Shown here in pieces: positions 51,901 through 60,416 of a DNA stretch of 64,000 bases. Source of the stretch: DATBFG01 sp036558645 (GTDB taxonomy: Bacteria > Acidobacteriota > Terriglobia > Terriglobales > Acidobacteriaceae). A model generated the notes under the pieces. It was not told the origin of the DNA. It saw nothing but the letters and a program-made list of their open reading frames with translations, and did not search any database. The translations under genes and the position numbers were made by a program. Every line of letters starts with the position of its first letter. Positions within the stretch are counted from its first letter, which is position 1. Location of the stretch: assembly GCA_036558645.1 (NCBI GenBank), contig DATBFG010000004.1, positions 48,187 through 112,186 on the forward strand. The letters are read 5' to 3'.

Positions 51901-52920
51901 ATGATTGTGGCGATGCAAGACACGGCAACCGAAGAGCAGATCCAGGATGTGATCGAGCATCTGGTTCGGATGGGGTTCTCCGTGCATCGCACGACCGGTG
52001 AGCGGCAAACGGTTCTCGCGGCAGTCGGCGCTCGCATCGACTTCGATACCCGCAATCTGGAAGTGCTAGGCGGAGTGGACAAAGTTCACCGGATCAGTGC
52101 CCCTTACAAGCTGTCAGGGCGCAGTTTCCGTCCGGAAGGCACGGTTATCCAGTTTTCGAACGGAGTCAAGATCGGTGGGCCTGAAGTCGTCGTTATGGCA
52201 GGACCGTGTTCGGTGGAGTCGCGAGAGCAGGTTTTCGCGGTCGCTGAGCAAATTTCCAAAGCCGGAGCGCGGGTATTGCGAGGCGGGGCATTCAAGCCTC
52301 GCAGCTCGCCTTACTCGTTCCAGGGACTCGGCCTCGAAGCACTCAAGCTTTTGCGCGAGGCGGGCAATCGTTTCAATCTGCTTGTGATCAGCGAGGTCAT
52401 GGAAATCTCGCAGATTGAGCTGATGCTGCCCTACGTCGACATCTTTCAAGTAGGCGCACGCAATATGCAGAACTTCAATTTGCTGCGAGAGCTGGGAAAA
52501 GTTAAGACACCCGTCCTACTCAAACGAGGCATTGCGGCAACTCTCGAAGAATTGTTGCTCTCGGCGGAATACATCATGGCGGGCGGGAACTACAACGTGA
52601 TTCTCTGTGAGCGCGGCATCCGCACGTTTGAAACTTACACGCGCAATACCTTGGACATTTCAGCCATTCCGATCATCCACAAGCTGTCACACCTGCCCAT
52701 GACTTCGGATCCATCGCACGGTACCGGCATCCGTGACAAGGTGCCGCCCATGGCTCGTGCCTCGGTAGCGGCTGGAGCGGACGCGCTGTTGATCGAAGTG
52801 CATCCCGATCCGGACAAAGCATTGTCGGACGGCGCGCAGTCGCTCTTCCCTGATCAATTTTCCAAGCTGATGGATGAACTGCGAATGATCGCCCCGGCGG
52901 TCGGCCGCACGCTGAGGTAG
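51901..52920 (+). CDS. aroF: 3-deoxy-7-phosphoheptulonate (DAHP) synthase, type I-beta
   Basis: 339 residues. It condenses PEP and erythrose 4-phosphate, the first shikimate step. The N-terminal ferredoxin-like domain (IVAMQDTATEEQIQDVIEHL) is the small regulatory/extension domain of the type I-beta enzymes, followed by the barrel with VVMAGPCSVESREQVFAVAE, RGGAFKPRSSPYSFQGLG, VGARNMQNFNLLRELGK, LCERGIRTFETYTRNTLD and DPSHGTGIRDKVPPMARASV. Start MIVAMQDT is preferred. Feedback regulation, if any, cannot be read from sequence. Confidence 0.95.
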   Translation: MIVAMQDTATEEQIQDVIEHLVRMGFSVHRTTGERQTVLAAVGARIDFDTRNLEVLGGVDKVHRISAPYKLSGRSFRPEGTVIQFSNGVKIGGPEVVVMAGPCSVESREQVFAVAEQISKAGARVLRGGAFKPRSSPYSFQGLGLEALKLLREAGNRFNLLVISEVMEISQIELMLPYVDIFQVGARNMQNFNLLRELGKVKTPVLLKRGIAATLEELLLSAEYIMAGGNYNVILCERGIRTFETYTRNTLDISAIPIIHKLSHLPMTSDPSHGTGIRDKVPPMARASVAAGADALLIEVHPDPDKALSDGAQSLFPDQFSKLMDELRMIAPAVGRTLR

Positions 52921-52967
52921 TCCTTCTCCCTATCCGAGAGTACAATTCCTGCGCTCGCTTTCGTCCC

Positions 52968-53843
52968 ATGGCTATTCGTCAGATCACCATCATCGGTACG
53001 GGCCTTGTCGGTGCATCGCTGGCATTAGCGCTCAAGCGTCATGGATTTCCGGGACGTATCATCGGGTACGACCATGCGGCGGTGCTACAACGCGCAGAGG
53101 ATTGCGGCGCCATCGATCGTGGAACCCCGCATGTAGGGGATGCGATTCAGGGTAGCGATGTAGTGGTGCTGGCCACGCCAGTACTTTCCATCATGGATTT
53201 CATCACGCGGATCGGACCCTCGCTAGGCTCGAAGACATTGTTGACCGACGTCGGCAGCACGAAAGCGGAGATCATGAAGCGCGCTGCCAAGGTATTTGGC
53301 AAGAACGCAGGAACACGTTTTCTTGGCGGACATCCGATGGCTGGCAAGGAACAATCAGGAATTGAATACGCTGACGCGGGGTTATTCGAAGGCGCAGCGT
53401 GGTTTATCACAACTTACCCCGAACAGAATCTGAATACGGGTTTGCATGGCCAGTATGTGGAATGGCTGGAGCGGATTGGCGCGCGTCTCGCCACGATCGA
53501 TGCCGAGGAACATGACAGGCTTTGCGCCTGGATCAGTCACCTACCACAGATGATCTCAACTTCGTTGGCGGCAGTCCTAACGGATGAATACGGAGAAGAT
53601 GCGCCCTTGCTGGACGCCGGGGGCCGTGCCCTGCGTGAGATGACTCGAATTTCTTCGAGCCCCTACAGTATGTGGCGGGACATTGCGGTCACAAACAAAG
53701 GGAACATCGCCGATGCTCTGCTGAAGCTCGAACAGCGACTGGCGCATATCCGCGAGAATCTGGACACACGCGCACTGGCAGAAGAATTCGAGCGAGCGCA
53801 TCATCTGCGTAAATTACCTCCCGCACGGAAAAATCGTAAGTAG
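52968..53843 (+). CDS. tyrA: Prephenate dehydrogenase
   Basis: 291 residues, without a fused chorismate mutase. ITIIGTGLVGASLALALKRH is the NAD-binding Rossmann loop; ATPVLSIMDFI, VGSTKAEIMK, FLGGHPMAGKEQSGIEYA and WISHLPQMISTSLAAVL are standard for the TyrA family, with the catalytic His in the SHLPQ motif. It converts prephenate to 4-hydroxyphenylpyruvate. Its TAG stop overlaps the first AGTCGTC unit of the following array. No C-terminal ACT domain is present. Confidence 0.94.
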   Translation: MAIRQITIIGTGLVGASLALALKRHGFPGRIIGYDHAAVLQRAEDCGAIDRGTPHVGDAIQGSDVVVLATPVLSIMDFITRIGPSLGSKTLLTDVGSTKAEIMKRAAKVFGKNAGTRFLGGHPMAGKEQSGIEYADAGLFEGAAWFITTYPEQNLNTGLHGQYVEWLERIGARLATIDAEEHDRLCAWISHLPQMISTSLAAVLTDEYGEDAPLLDAGGRALREMTRISSSPYSMWRDIAVTNKGNIADALLKLEQRLAHIRENLDTRALAEEFERAHHLRKLPPARKNRK

Positions 53844-54028
53844 TCGTCAGCAAAAACCAGTCGTCAGCTTTTAGTCGTTAGTCGTCAGCAAAAAACCAGC
53901 GATTCAGTAGCCAGTCGTCAGCCATCAGCCAATCCCAGTCTCCTGCAGATCAAAGAAAGCAGGCGTTAGTCGGCGGGCAAGATGTGTTTCGTTGAAAAGT
54001 GGAAGCTGACGACTAACGGCTGACGACT
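53842..54028. repeat. AGTCGTC heptamer array between tyrA and the CoA-transferase genes
   Basis: AGTCGTC units lie at 53842-53848, 53859-53865, 53873-53886 (AGTCGTT then AGTCGTC) and 53913-53919. Inverted units GACGACT, AACGGCT and GACGACT form a tandem run at 54008-54028. The stretch between (53920-54007) shows no gene. The 218-base gap between tyrA and the CoA-transferase gene consists largely of this array. Confidence 0.7.
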
Positions 54029-54061
54029 GAAAACTGGCTTTTCATTTAGAATCGCTCTGCT

Positions 54062-54763
54062 ATGAACAAGGTCGTAGCCAGCGCCAGTGAAGCGATCCGC
54101 GATATCCCCGATGGAGCCACCATTATGGTCGGGGGCTTTGGACTCTGTGGCATCCCTGAAAATCTTATTCGTGCGCTCGAGAAAAAAGGCGTCAAGAATC
54201 TCACGACGATCAGCAACAACGTCGGCGTCGACGGACTGGGGATGGGATTATTGCTCGCGGCAGGACAGATCCAGCGGCACATCGGAACTTACGTCGGCGA
54301 AAACAAGCTGCTGGAAGAGAAAGTTCTAAAGGGGGAAATTCACCTGGAGCTGATTCCGCAGGGGACTTTCTCCGAGCGAATTCGAGCAGGTGGCGCTGGA
54401 ATCCCCGCGTTCTTCACACCGACGGGGGTCGGCACCATGGTGGCTGAAAACAAGGAAACACGCGAATTCGAGGGACGGGTCTACGTAATGGAGCACGCGC
54501 TCAAGGCTGATTTTGCCCTGATCAAGGCATGGAAGGGAGATAAGTGGGGGAATCTCGTCTACCGCAAGACCGCCCGGAATTTTAATCCCATGATGGCGGC
54601 GGCGGGGAAGATCACTATCGCGGAAGTGGAGGAGCTTGTCGAACCCGGCGAACTCGATCCGGACCTCGTGCACACGCCCAGCGTTTATGTAAACCGCATC
54701 TTCAAGGGAGAAGTTTTTGAAAAACGCATCGAACGGCGTACGGTGAGAAAGGCATCCAACTAG
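54062..54763 (+). CDS. scoA: 3-oxoacid CoA-transferase subunit A
   Basis: 233 residues. VVASASEAIRDIPDGATIMV and GGFGLCGIPENLIRAL give the CoA-transferase family I start; AGQIQRHIGTYVGENKLLEE, GVGTMVAENKETREFEGRVY and FALIKAWKGDKWGNLVYRKT continue it. With subunit B it moves CoA between succinyl-CoA and acetoacetate or a related acid. The B gene is separated from it by an unrelated YkvA gene. Confidence 0.94.
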   Translation: MNKVVASASEAIRDIPDGATIMVGGFGLCGIPENLIRALEKKGVKNLTTISNNVGVDGLGMGLLLAAGQIQRHIGTYVGENKLLEEKVLKGEIHLELIPQGTFSERIRAGGAGIPAFFTPTGVGTMVAENKETREFEGRVYVMEHALKADFALIKAWKGDKWGNLVYRKTARNFNPMMAAAGKITIAEVEELVEPGELDPDLVHTPSVYVNRIFKGEVFEKRIERRTVRKASN

Positions 54764-54788
54764 CCGACATGCGAGAGGGGGACTGGTC

Positions 54789-55193
54789 ATGAAGGCACCG
54801 CGAGGCTTCAAAAAAGCGCTAGGGAGAGCAACCCGCTACATCCCACACCCTGAGAGGACATTACGGTTGGTTGATGAAGCCACCAGGAAGGCAGACCGAA
54901 ATCGCGCTCAATTTCAGTCGCTCTGGGTCGATTTTCGCCGGATGGGACGAATGATGCGATGTTGGGGCAATGGATCGTACAGGAGGGTACCAATCCGGAG
55001 CATCCTGTATGTTGCCGCCGCCCTGATCTATTTCCTGGATCCACTGGACCTTATCCCGGATGTGCTGCCGCTGATCGGGTACGTCGACGATATGGCGATT
55101 ATCGGGTTTGTCATCAACGGAGTTCGGAAGGACCTCGGACGGTTTTCCGAGTGGGAAGAGTCTCGGGGATTCCTTCAACCGGGAATTCGGTAA
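54789..55193 (+). CDS. YkvA (DUF1232) family membrane protein
   Basis: 134 residues. The DUF1232 core is AALIYFLDPLDLIPDVLPLI followed by GYVDDMAIIGFVINGVRKDL, with the invariant PxDLIPDxxPxxGxxDD pattern and one membrane segment. The N-terminal half is basic and soluble. Function is unknown; in other bacteria the family is linked to membrane or stress roles only by context. It lies between scoA and scoB, 25 bases after one and 11 before the other. Confidence 0.88.
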   Translation: MKAPRGFKKALGRATRYIPHPERTLRLVDEATRKADRNRAQFQSLWVDFRRMGRMMRCWGNGSYRRVPIRSILYVAAALIYFLDPLDLIPDVLPLIGYVDDMAIIGFVINGVRKDLGRFSEWEESRGFLQPGIR

Positions 55194-55204
55194 GATCAAG
55201 ACAC

Positions 55205-55888
55205 ATGTCAACCGTAGCGAAAGTGCCCAAAGACCTCGACAAGCGCGAACGCATTGTGAAGCGCATCGCTCGTGAGATGCGCGACGGATTTTATGTGAAT
55301 CTCGGGATCGGCATGCCGACGCTGATTGCCAACCACGTACCGCCAGGGATGGAGGTCATCCTGCAAAGTGAGAACGGAATGCTCGGCATCGGCCCGTATC
55401 CAATGGAAGGAGCCGAGGATGCTGACCTGATCAATGCCGGCAAGGAGACGGTCAGCGAATTGCGGGGAACAGCGTACTTCTCGAGCGCAGATTCGTTCGC
55501 GATGATTCGCGGTGGCCACATCGATCTCAGCGTGCTTGGCGCCATGGAGGTTGACGAGGAAGGTAATCTCGCGAACTGGATGATTCCCGGAAAAATGGTA
55601 AAGGGCATGGGGGGGGCAATGGACCTGGTCGCGGGAGCAAGACGGGTCATCGTTGCGATGGAGCACACGAACCGCGATGGTGGAAAGAAAATCCTGCGGA
55701 AATGCACGCTTCCTCTCACCGGTGTGAAAGTCGTGCACACAATTGTGACTGAGATGGCCTACATCAACGTCACGGCGGAGGGACTAGTAATAGAAGAGAT
55801 TGCCGCCGGTCTGAGCCTGGAAGATGTGCAGAAGGCGACAGAACCAAAGCTGATTCCGAGTCCCACGCTCAAGGCCATGACTGTCTGA
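55205..55888 (+). CDS. scoB: 3-oxoacid CoA-transferase subunit B
   Basis: 227 residues from ATG 55205. The catalytic Glu is in VILQSENGMLGIGPYPMEGA, the conserved SENG motif. FYVNLGIGMPTLIANHVPPG, SFAMIRGGHIDLSVLGAMEV and LANWMIPGKMVKGMGGAMDL are family signatures. It forms the active heteromer with subunit A. The longer open frame upstream overlaps the YkvA gene and is rejected. Confidence 0.95.
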   Translation: MSTVAKVPKDLDKRERIVKRIAREMRDGFYVNLGIGMPTLIANHVPPGMEVILQSENGMLGIGPYPMEGAEDADLINAGKETVSELRGTAYFSSADSFAMIRGGHIDLSVLGAMEVDEEGNLANWMIPGKMVKGMGGAMDLVAGARRVIVAMEHTNRDGGKKILRKCTLPLTGVKVVHTIVTEMAYINVTAEGLVIEEIAAGLSLEDVQKATEPKLIPSPTLKAMTV

Positions 55889-55911
55889 GAGCTAGATCCC
55901 TATACAGGACC

Positions 55912-56952
55912 TCAACTTCGGCTACGACTGATGGCCAGTTCAATGATTTCCCCGATCAATTCTGTGTAGTTCCGCCCTGATTTCTTCGCGGCCATGGCAA
56001 ATTCTTGGGAGCTTGCCAGCCACGGATTAGGGTTCGCTTCTATCACGTAAACCTCGTCTTTCTCATTCAGGCGCATATCGATACGACCGTAGTCGCGAAA
56101 GTTCAATACACCGAAAGCGAGCCGGGCCGTTTCCGTTAACTTTTCTACCGCTTCTTCAGTCAAGTTCTCAGCCACTGCTGATTTCGTCAGCTTGTAAGCA
56201 GCCGTATCGCTATTGAACTTGATGTCCTGACACGCAACCCTGGGCGTGCCTTTCGGCAGTTTGGACAGATCAAGTTCGATCAGCGGCAGCACCTCAGGAC
56301 TTGAGTTGCCCAAAATTGCAGCATAGATCTCGCGCCCATCAATAAACTCCTCGATCAACACGGGTGAATCAAACTCTTCGTGTATATAGTGAATTCTCTC
56401 CATTAACTCCTTGACGCTGGTCACTACAGAACCGGCATCGATTCCAATCGAACCGTCTTCAGAAGTGGGCTTTACGATCAGCGGAAACTTGATGTCATGG
56501 GAGTGCTCGACGGTGCCTTTATATGAAGTCGCGAACACCGGCGTATTGATTCCGTGAAATTGGAAAATCTTCTTTGCAATTGCCTTATTCTGCCCCAGGA
56601 AAAGTCCGCGGGGTCCAGTGCCCGTGTAAGGTATTCCCAGCAGGTCGATGAACGAGGCGATGTTCATGTCCATGGTGTCATCGCCGGCATAGGATTCGGT
56701 CAAATTGAAGATCAGCTCTGCTCCGCATCGTCCCAGAGAAAGCAACGATTGCTTGGTTCCGTCCAGGGTCTGGTAGAAAGGCTCGTGACCAAGTTTTTCC
56801 AAAGACTCAAAAATTTCCTCCCGATCCTCCTTAGTCTTCTTCTTTTTTTTCGCCTTGGTGCCCTTCTTGGGCTTGGGCTCCGCCTGCTCTTCCACTGGGG
56901 GATCGTCCTCCCACGTGTCGTAGAGAACTGCGATCTTTAGTTTGGACGGCAT
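55912..56952 (-). CDS. ATP-grasp ligase, D-alanine-D-alanine ligase-like
   Basis: 346 residues from ATG 56952, preceded by AGGA; the upstream open frame is rejected because it overlaps the peptidase gene. The N-terminal domain starts LKIAVLYDTWEDDPPVEEQA, followed by a lysine-rich insert (KPKKGTKAKKKKKTKEDREE) unusual for Ddl. YTGTGPRGLFLGQNKAIAKK, FPLIVKPTSEDGSIGIDAGS, VLIEEFIDGREIYAAILGNS, GRIDMRLNEKDEVYVIEANP and NPWLASSQEFAMAAKKSGR give the ATP-grasp motifs and Mg ligands. It probably joins a carboxylate to an amine. Substrates may differ from D-Ala. It is 26 bases after the metallopeptidase gene. Confidence 0.9.
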   Translation of the reverse strand: MPSKLKIAVLYDTWEDDPPVEEQAEPKPKKGTKAKKKKKTKEDREEIFESLEKLGHEPFYQTLDGTKQSLLSLGRCGAELIFNLTESYAGDDTMDMNIASFIDLLGIPYTGTGPRGLFLGQNKAIAKKIFQFHGINTPVFATSYKGTVEHSHDIKFPLIVKPTSEDGSIGIDAGSVVTSVKELMERIHYIHEEFDSPVLIEEFIDGREIYAAILGNSSPEVLPLIELDLSKLPKGTPRVACQDIKFNSDTAAYKLTKSAVAENLTEEAVEKLTETARLAFGVLNFRDYGRIDMRLNEKDEVYVIEANPNPWLASSQEFAMAAKKSGRNYTELIGEIIELAISRSRS

Positions 56953-56978
56953 AACGATTCCTGAGCGAACATTCTCCC

Positions 56979-57992
56979 TTAACTCTGCACGAACTTTCCT
57001 CGGGTCAGATAATTCATAGCCAGCGCGGTGCAAAACACGCAGATTTCCGCCAGCGTTCTGGCTTCGGACTTGAGCTCGGATTGCAGGCCTAAAGCGCCGA
57101 CGCGAGCCTCAATCGATTCCACTAGCAGTTTGATCAGCGACCGGCGGACTCCCGTCCAGTATGCGATGTGGTCTGTAATATTTTTGCGATTCTCCCGAAA
57201 CAATTCCGCAGCGGGGCGCACACCTTTTTTCTTTCGTGGCGACGCTTTAAAGATATCGCGAAGATCGTTGTCCAGCAGAAGGTCCCCTACTTCGCGCGGT
57301 TCGGCAGCAGTCTTCTGGTAAAACTGCTCCACCGTGTCTTCCATTTCTTCTACGGTGATGTCGGTGGATCCCTGGGATCGTAATGGTTCTGCATCGGAAA
57401 ACTTGCGGCCGATCCGGTCCATATACTTCAGCTTCTGCATCGCTCCCCAGCCATGGTAGCGCTTCCGCCAGTTAGACCTGGGAGTCATCCATACTGCGAA
57501 GGTCTCAGCAAAGTCTTCATCCGGATGTTTCTGTGCGTACCACCCCTCCATGTGCCGCACGAACTTGCGCGAGAACGGAATCGGCCTGTAATGGTCACGG
57601 TAAGCTTTGCGGAAAGAGCCAAACAGATTGTGCCACTCGGTAGTCTTGTAGAGTTCGTAGGCGTAGTTAAAGGCGTGCCCCGCTTCGTGGCGCAGATACA
57701 TCATGATCTGGCGCTCATCCTCCAGATCGTTCATTTCTCGCTCGAGTTTTTGCAGCTTCGGATCCGCAAGGTAAAAGGGAATTCCGATTACCGGTTCTTC
57801 GTCCGGACACCCCCACTCATCGCTCAGATAAACCAGTGGCCGGAATTTCGCTAAACCTTTCTTTTCGAGTTCACGATAGAGTCGATGCACAAAACGTTCT
57901 ACCGATGATCCCTCGATCCTTAAGCCGAGGTCGCGGATAGGCTTGCTGAGAAGGTCCTTGACTTCAGGAGGTGCTTTTTCAAAAGCGCTCAT
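56979..57992 (-). CDS. Putative zinc metallopeptidase (HExxH)
   Basis: 337 residues, soluble, no signal peptide. The zinc motif YLRHEAGHAFNYAYELYKTT has HExxH; EDFAETFAVWMTPRSNWRKR supplies a probable third Glu ligand. The protein starts MSAFEKAPPEVKDLLSKPIR and the C-terminal 130 residues are charged helix. It resembles the 'putative zinc-binding metallopeptidase' group seen across soil bacteria. It is the first gene of the two-gene minus operon with the ATP-grasp ligase. Confidence 0.82.
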   Translation of the reverse strand: MSAFEKAPPEVKDLLSKPIRDLGLRIEGSSVERFVHRLYRELEKKGLAKFRPLVYLSDEWGCPDEEPVIGIPFYLADPKLQKLEREMNDLEDERQIMMYLRHEAGHAFNYAYELYKTTEWHNLFGSFRKAYRDHYRPIPFSRKFVRHMEGWYAQKHPDEDFAETFAVWMTPRSNWRKRYHGWGAMQKLKYMDRIGRKFSDAEPLRSQGSTDITVEEMEDTVEQFYQKTAAEPREVGDLLLDNDLRDIFKASPRKKKGVRPAAELFRENRKNITDHIAYWTGVRRSLIKLLVESIEARVGALGLQSELKSEARTLAEICVFCTALAMNYLTRGKFVQS

Positions 57993-58452
57993 TCAGTCAA
58001 CAAGAGAGATGCACGATCCGGTGCACCTGTTGCATAGATGATTAACCATACCAGTGTCGCACACCAGGGATGGAACGTCACCAAAAGGTGAGCCGAGGAA
58101 CCTGTCTGAACACGCACGCAATCTGGGTTGGAGATCCAGATCTAGTTCGTCGAACCATGACTGAACCGATTGACACTTACTGTGCGATTCAATTAGCGTG
58201 TTATTAGAGATGTTGTCACACATTCGCTTGGGCGACGATCCTCATCTCATCCGCAACTCCATTCTTGCAACGCAGGTATCTCGCAAGTCTAGGCGGCTGC
58301 CGGTCTTGGGTGTAGGTGAAACAGTGCGGAGAGACTAGACCAAGAGTCAGTTCCCACTGGATGTCGGATTCGAAATCAAGTTAGCTCAACTGCAGGACCA
58401 GGCCGTGAAACTCACGTCGCTTGGAATCTATCAATCAGAGGAGTGTGTCTAC
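57993..58452. other. Gene-poor region between metallopeptidase and GloVer gene
   Basis: About 460 bases of divergent upstream sequence. It should hold the promoters of the peptidase operon (minus) and of the GloVer gene (plus). A TTGACA at 58170-58175 lacks a matching -10. A 76-codon minus ORF at 57993-58223 looks noncoding. No tRNA, repeat or terminator was recognised. Confidence 0.4.
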
Positions 58453-59643
58453 ATGAGATGTAAAGCGCAATCAACGCGCTCGGCCCCTAAGTTTCAACGA
58501 GTGATGAAAATTGCTCTGCGTGCGGCTAGTGTTCTTTATTTGTCTCTCGTCGGTTCCCAAATTGCAGCGGCGCAAACTTACAACGTCCTGCACTACTTTC
58601 ACGCGACCGATGGAAGAAAACCACTCTCCAGCTTGATTAGCGACTCTTCTGGGTATCTATATGGGACTACCTCAGGCGGAGGCGATTTTGCGTGGGGCAC
58701 TGTTTACAAGGTCAATATCGCGACTGGACGCCTGACAGTCCTGCACAGCTTCGATAATTCCAGCGGAGATGGTACGACGCCGGAGAGCGAGTTGTTACGA
58801 GACCGCGCTGGCAATCTCTATGGCACAACATCCGAAGGTGGGGCCCACGGATTCGGAACGATATTCAAACTGGATCGGCAGAGAATCGAGACAGTACTCT
58901 ACAGCTTCAATGGAGATCCCGATGGCGGGCGTCCAACTTCAGGCCTGATCTTGGATCAGGCAGGAAATCTGTATGGGACAACCGGACAAGGCGGCGTTCA
59001 CGGCAATGGCACGGTATTCAAACTGGATACTAGCGGGGCGGAAACCATTTTGCACAGTTTCTCCGGCGCAGATGGGGATTTCCCGAATGGAACATTGCTA
59101 TCGAACGGTGGCTATCTCTACGGGGTTACAAATGCTGGCGGGGCCTTTGGTCATGGCACCATATTTCGCCTAAACATGACTACGGGCAAGGGAACACTGT
59201 TGCACCACTTCTCATACACAGATGGCGCGGCTCCATATGCAGGACTTGTTCGCGACGGGCATGGCGATCTTTATGGCACTACTTCCTCCGGAGGGACCAA
59301 CGGACGAGGAACTGTATTCAAACTGGACAGTTCAGGGAAGTTGACGACTCTCTACAACTTCAAGGGGGCGAGTGCCGACGATGGTGAGGATCCGCTAGCG
59401 CCTGTCATCCTGGATGCTGCCGGCAACATCTACGGGACAACCTGGATTGGCGGTGCCGACCCTAGCGGCAATGGAACAGTCTTCAAACTGGATACGGCGG
59501 GGACGGAAACCATTCTGCATAGCTTCACCGAGTCCGACGGTGACAACCCCCACTCGGGTTTATACATGGACTCGGCAGGAGTGTTGTACGGAACGCTGGC
59601 TGACTCGATATCACCGGGCTTGATCTATACCATCACGCCATAG
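58453..59643 (+). CDS. Secreted GloVer tandem-repeat protein
   Basis: 396 residues from ATG 58453, with AGAGGAGTG upstream; ATG 58504 would give a signal peptide directly (MKIALRAASVLYLSLVGSQI). Repeats of about 37-48 residues follow, each with a G(N/Y)LYGTT(S/G)xGG turn, for example SSGYLYGTTSGGG, AGNLYGTTSEGG, AGNLYGTTGQGG and HGDLYGTTSSGG, plus GTVFKLD and LHSF strands. These are the choice-of-anchor GloVer propeller units. It is an exported binding protein of unknown ligand. Confidence 0.8.
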   Translation: MRCKAQSTRSAPKFQRVMKIALRAASVLYLSLVGSQIAAAQTYNVLHYFHATDGRKPLSSLISDSSGYLYGTTSGGGDFAWGTVYKVNIATGRLTVLHSFDNSSGDGTTPESELLRDRAGNLYGTTSEGGAHGFGTIFKLDRQRIETVLYSFNGDPDGGRPTSGLILDQAGNLYGTTGQGGVHGNGTVFKLDTSGAETILHSFSGADGDFPNGTLLSNGGYLYGVTNAGGAFGHGTIFRLNMTTGKGTLLHHFSYTDGAAPYAGLVRDGHGDLYGTTSSGGTNGRGTVFKLDSSGKLTTLYNFKGASADDGEDPLAPVILDAAGNIYGTTWIGGADPSGNGTVFKLDTAGTETILHSFTESDGDNPHSGLYMDSAGVLYGTLADSISPGLIYTITP

Positions 59644-59658
59644 TCGGCATCGACCTCA

Positions 59659-59686
59659 ATGCAGCGCCAACTGGCGCTGCATTTTT
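59659..59686 (+). terminator. Intrinsic terminator after the GloVer gene
   Basis: A perfect inverted repeat ATGCAGCGCCA/TGGCGCTGCAT with almost no loop (59659-59682), followed by TTTTC, starts 16 bases after the stop codon. Confidence 0.85.
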
Positions 59687-59876
59687 CATCTTGCGTCTGA
59701 TTGCCGGTGACTTTAACGCTACGCATGCTTCATATGTACTCGTCACTTACGTACTTTTCCAGTCGCTGAAAGGGCCCGATATGCAGTCCAAAGAACAAAG
59801 TGCAGATTCTCTGTAACTAGTGACAGTGCCGCAAATGTCGCTTTGTGCCTACGATTGCGCGTAGCTAGGAGGCTGT

Positions 59877-60377
59877 ATGCGGTATTGCATGGTTGTCCTT
59901 GTTGTCACACTCTTGTTTTCCTGCGCATTCGCACAATCCAACACATCGAGCGCGTCCGGGATTCCGGCACCGCAAATCGAAGTGAATTTAAGAGATGTTC
60001 ATTTTGATTTCAACGAAGCCTCCCTTCGCTATGACGCGCGAGCCACCCTGCAGGAGAATGCGCAATGGCTCAAGGCGCATCCGGAAGCCCTCGTCACCAT
60101 AGAGGGTGGCGCCGATGAACGTGGGGACATCGTTTACAACCTCGTGCTATCAGACATGCGAGCAAAGGCCACGAAAGATGCGTTGGTAGATATGGGTGTC
60201 CCGGCGGGCCAAATTGTGTTTGCCACGGGGTGGGGAAAACTGTATCCAGTATGCAGTTCGTCTACGGAAGAGTGTTGGAGCCAAAACCGCCGTGCCCACC
60301 TGTCCTCCTGGGAAGCGATGCAGGGAGTGAGTGCCGCCTCTGTCGAGTCGCCACAAACAAAGAGGGTCGGACAGTAA
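59877..60377 (+). CDS. OmpA-family peptidoglycan-binding protein
   Basis: 166 residues. A signal peptide (YCMVVLVVTLLFSCAFA) precedes an OmpA/Pal-like domain: LRDVHFDFNEASLRYDARAT, LVTIEGGADERGDIVYNLVL and SDMRAKATKDALVDMGVPAG, with the D..R pattern that binds diaminopimelate. SQNRRAHLSSW closes it. A CAFA-type Cys could allow a lipobox, but the SCAFA context is atypical. It likely anchors the outer membrane to the wall. The Cys in PVCSSSTEECW may form a disulfide. Confidence 0.88.
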   Translation: MRYCMVVLVVTLLFSCAFAQSNTSSASGIPAPQIEVNLRDVHFDFNEASLRYDARATLQENAQWLKAHPEALVTIEGGADERGDIVYNLVLSDMRAKATKDALVDMGVPAGQIVFATGWGKLYPVCSSSTEECWSQNRRAHLSSWEAMQGVSAASVESPQTKRVGQ

Positions 60378-60416
60378 GAATCAGCGCTCAGGTTAGCGTC
60401 CACGGGGCATAAATGC

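Noticed and set aside
25950..54028. CRISPR interpretation of the repeat arrays
   Set aside because: Units are 7 or 16 bases, arranged without equal spacers and partly inverted; no cas genes in the window.
57993..58223. 76-codon minus-strand ORF
   Set aside because: No ribosome site, no domain-like pattern, Cys/Ser-rich random-looking sequence; treated as noncoding leader.
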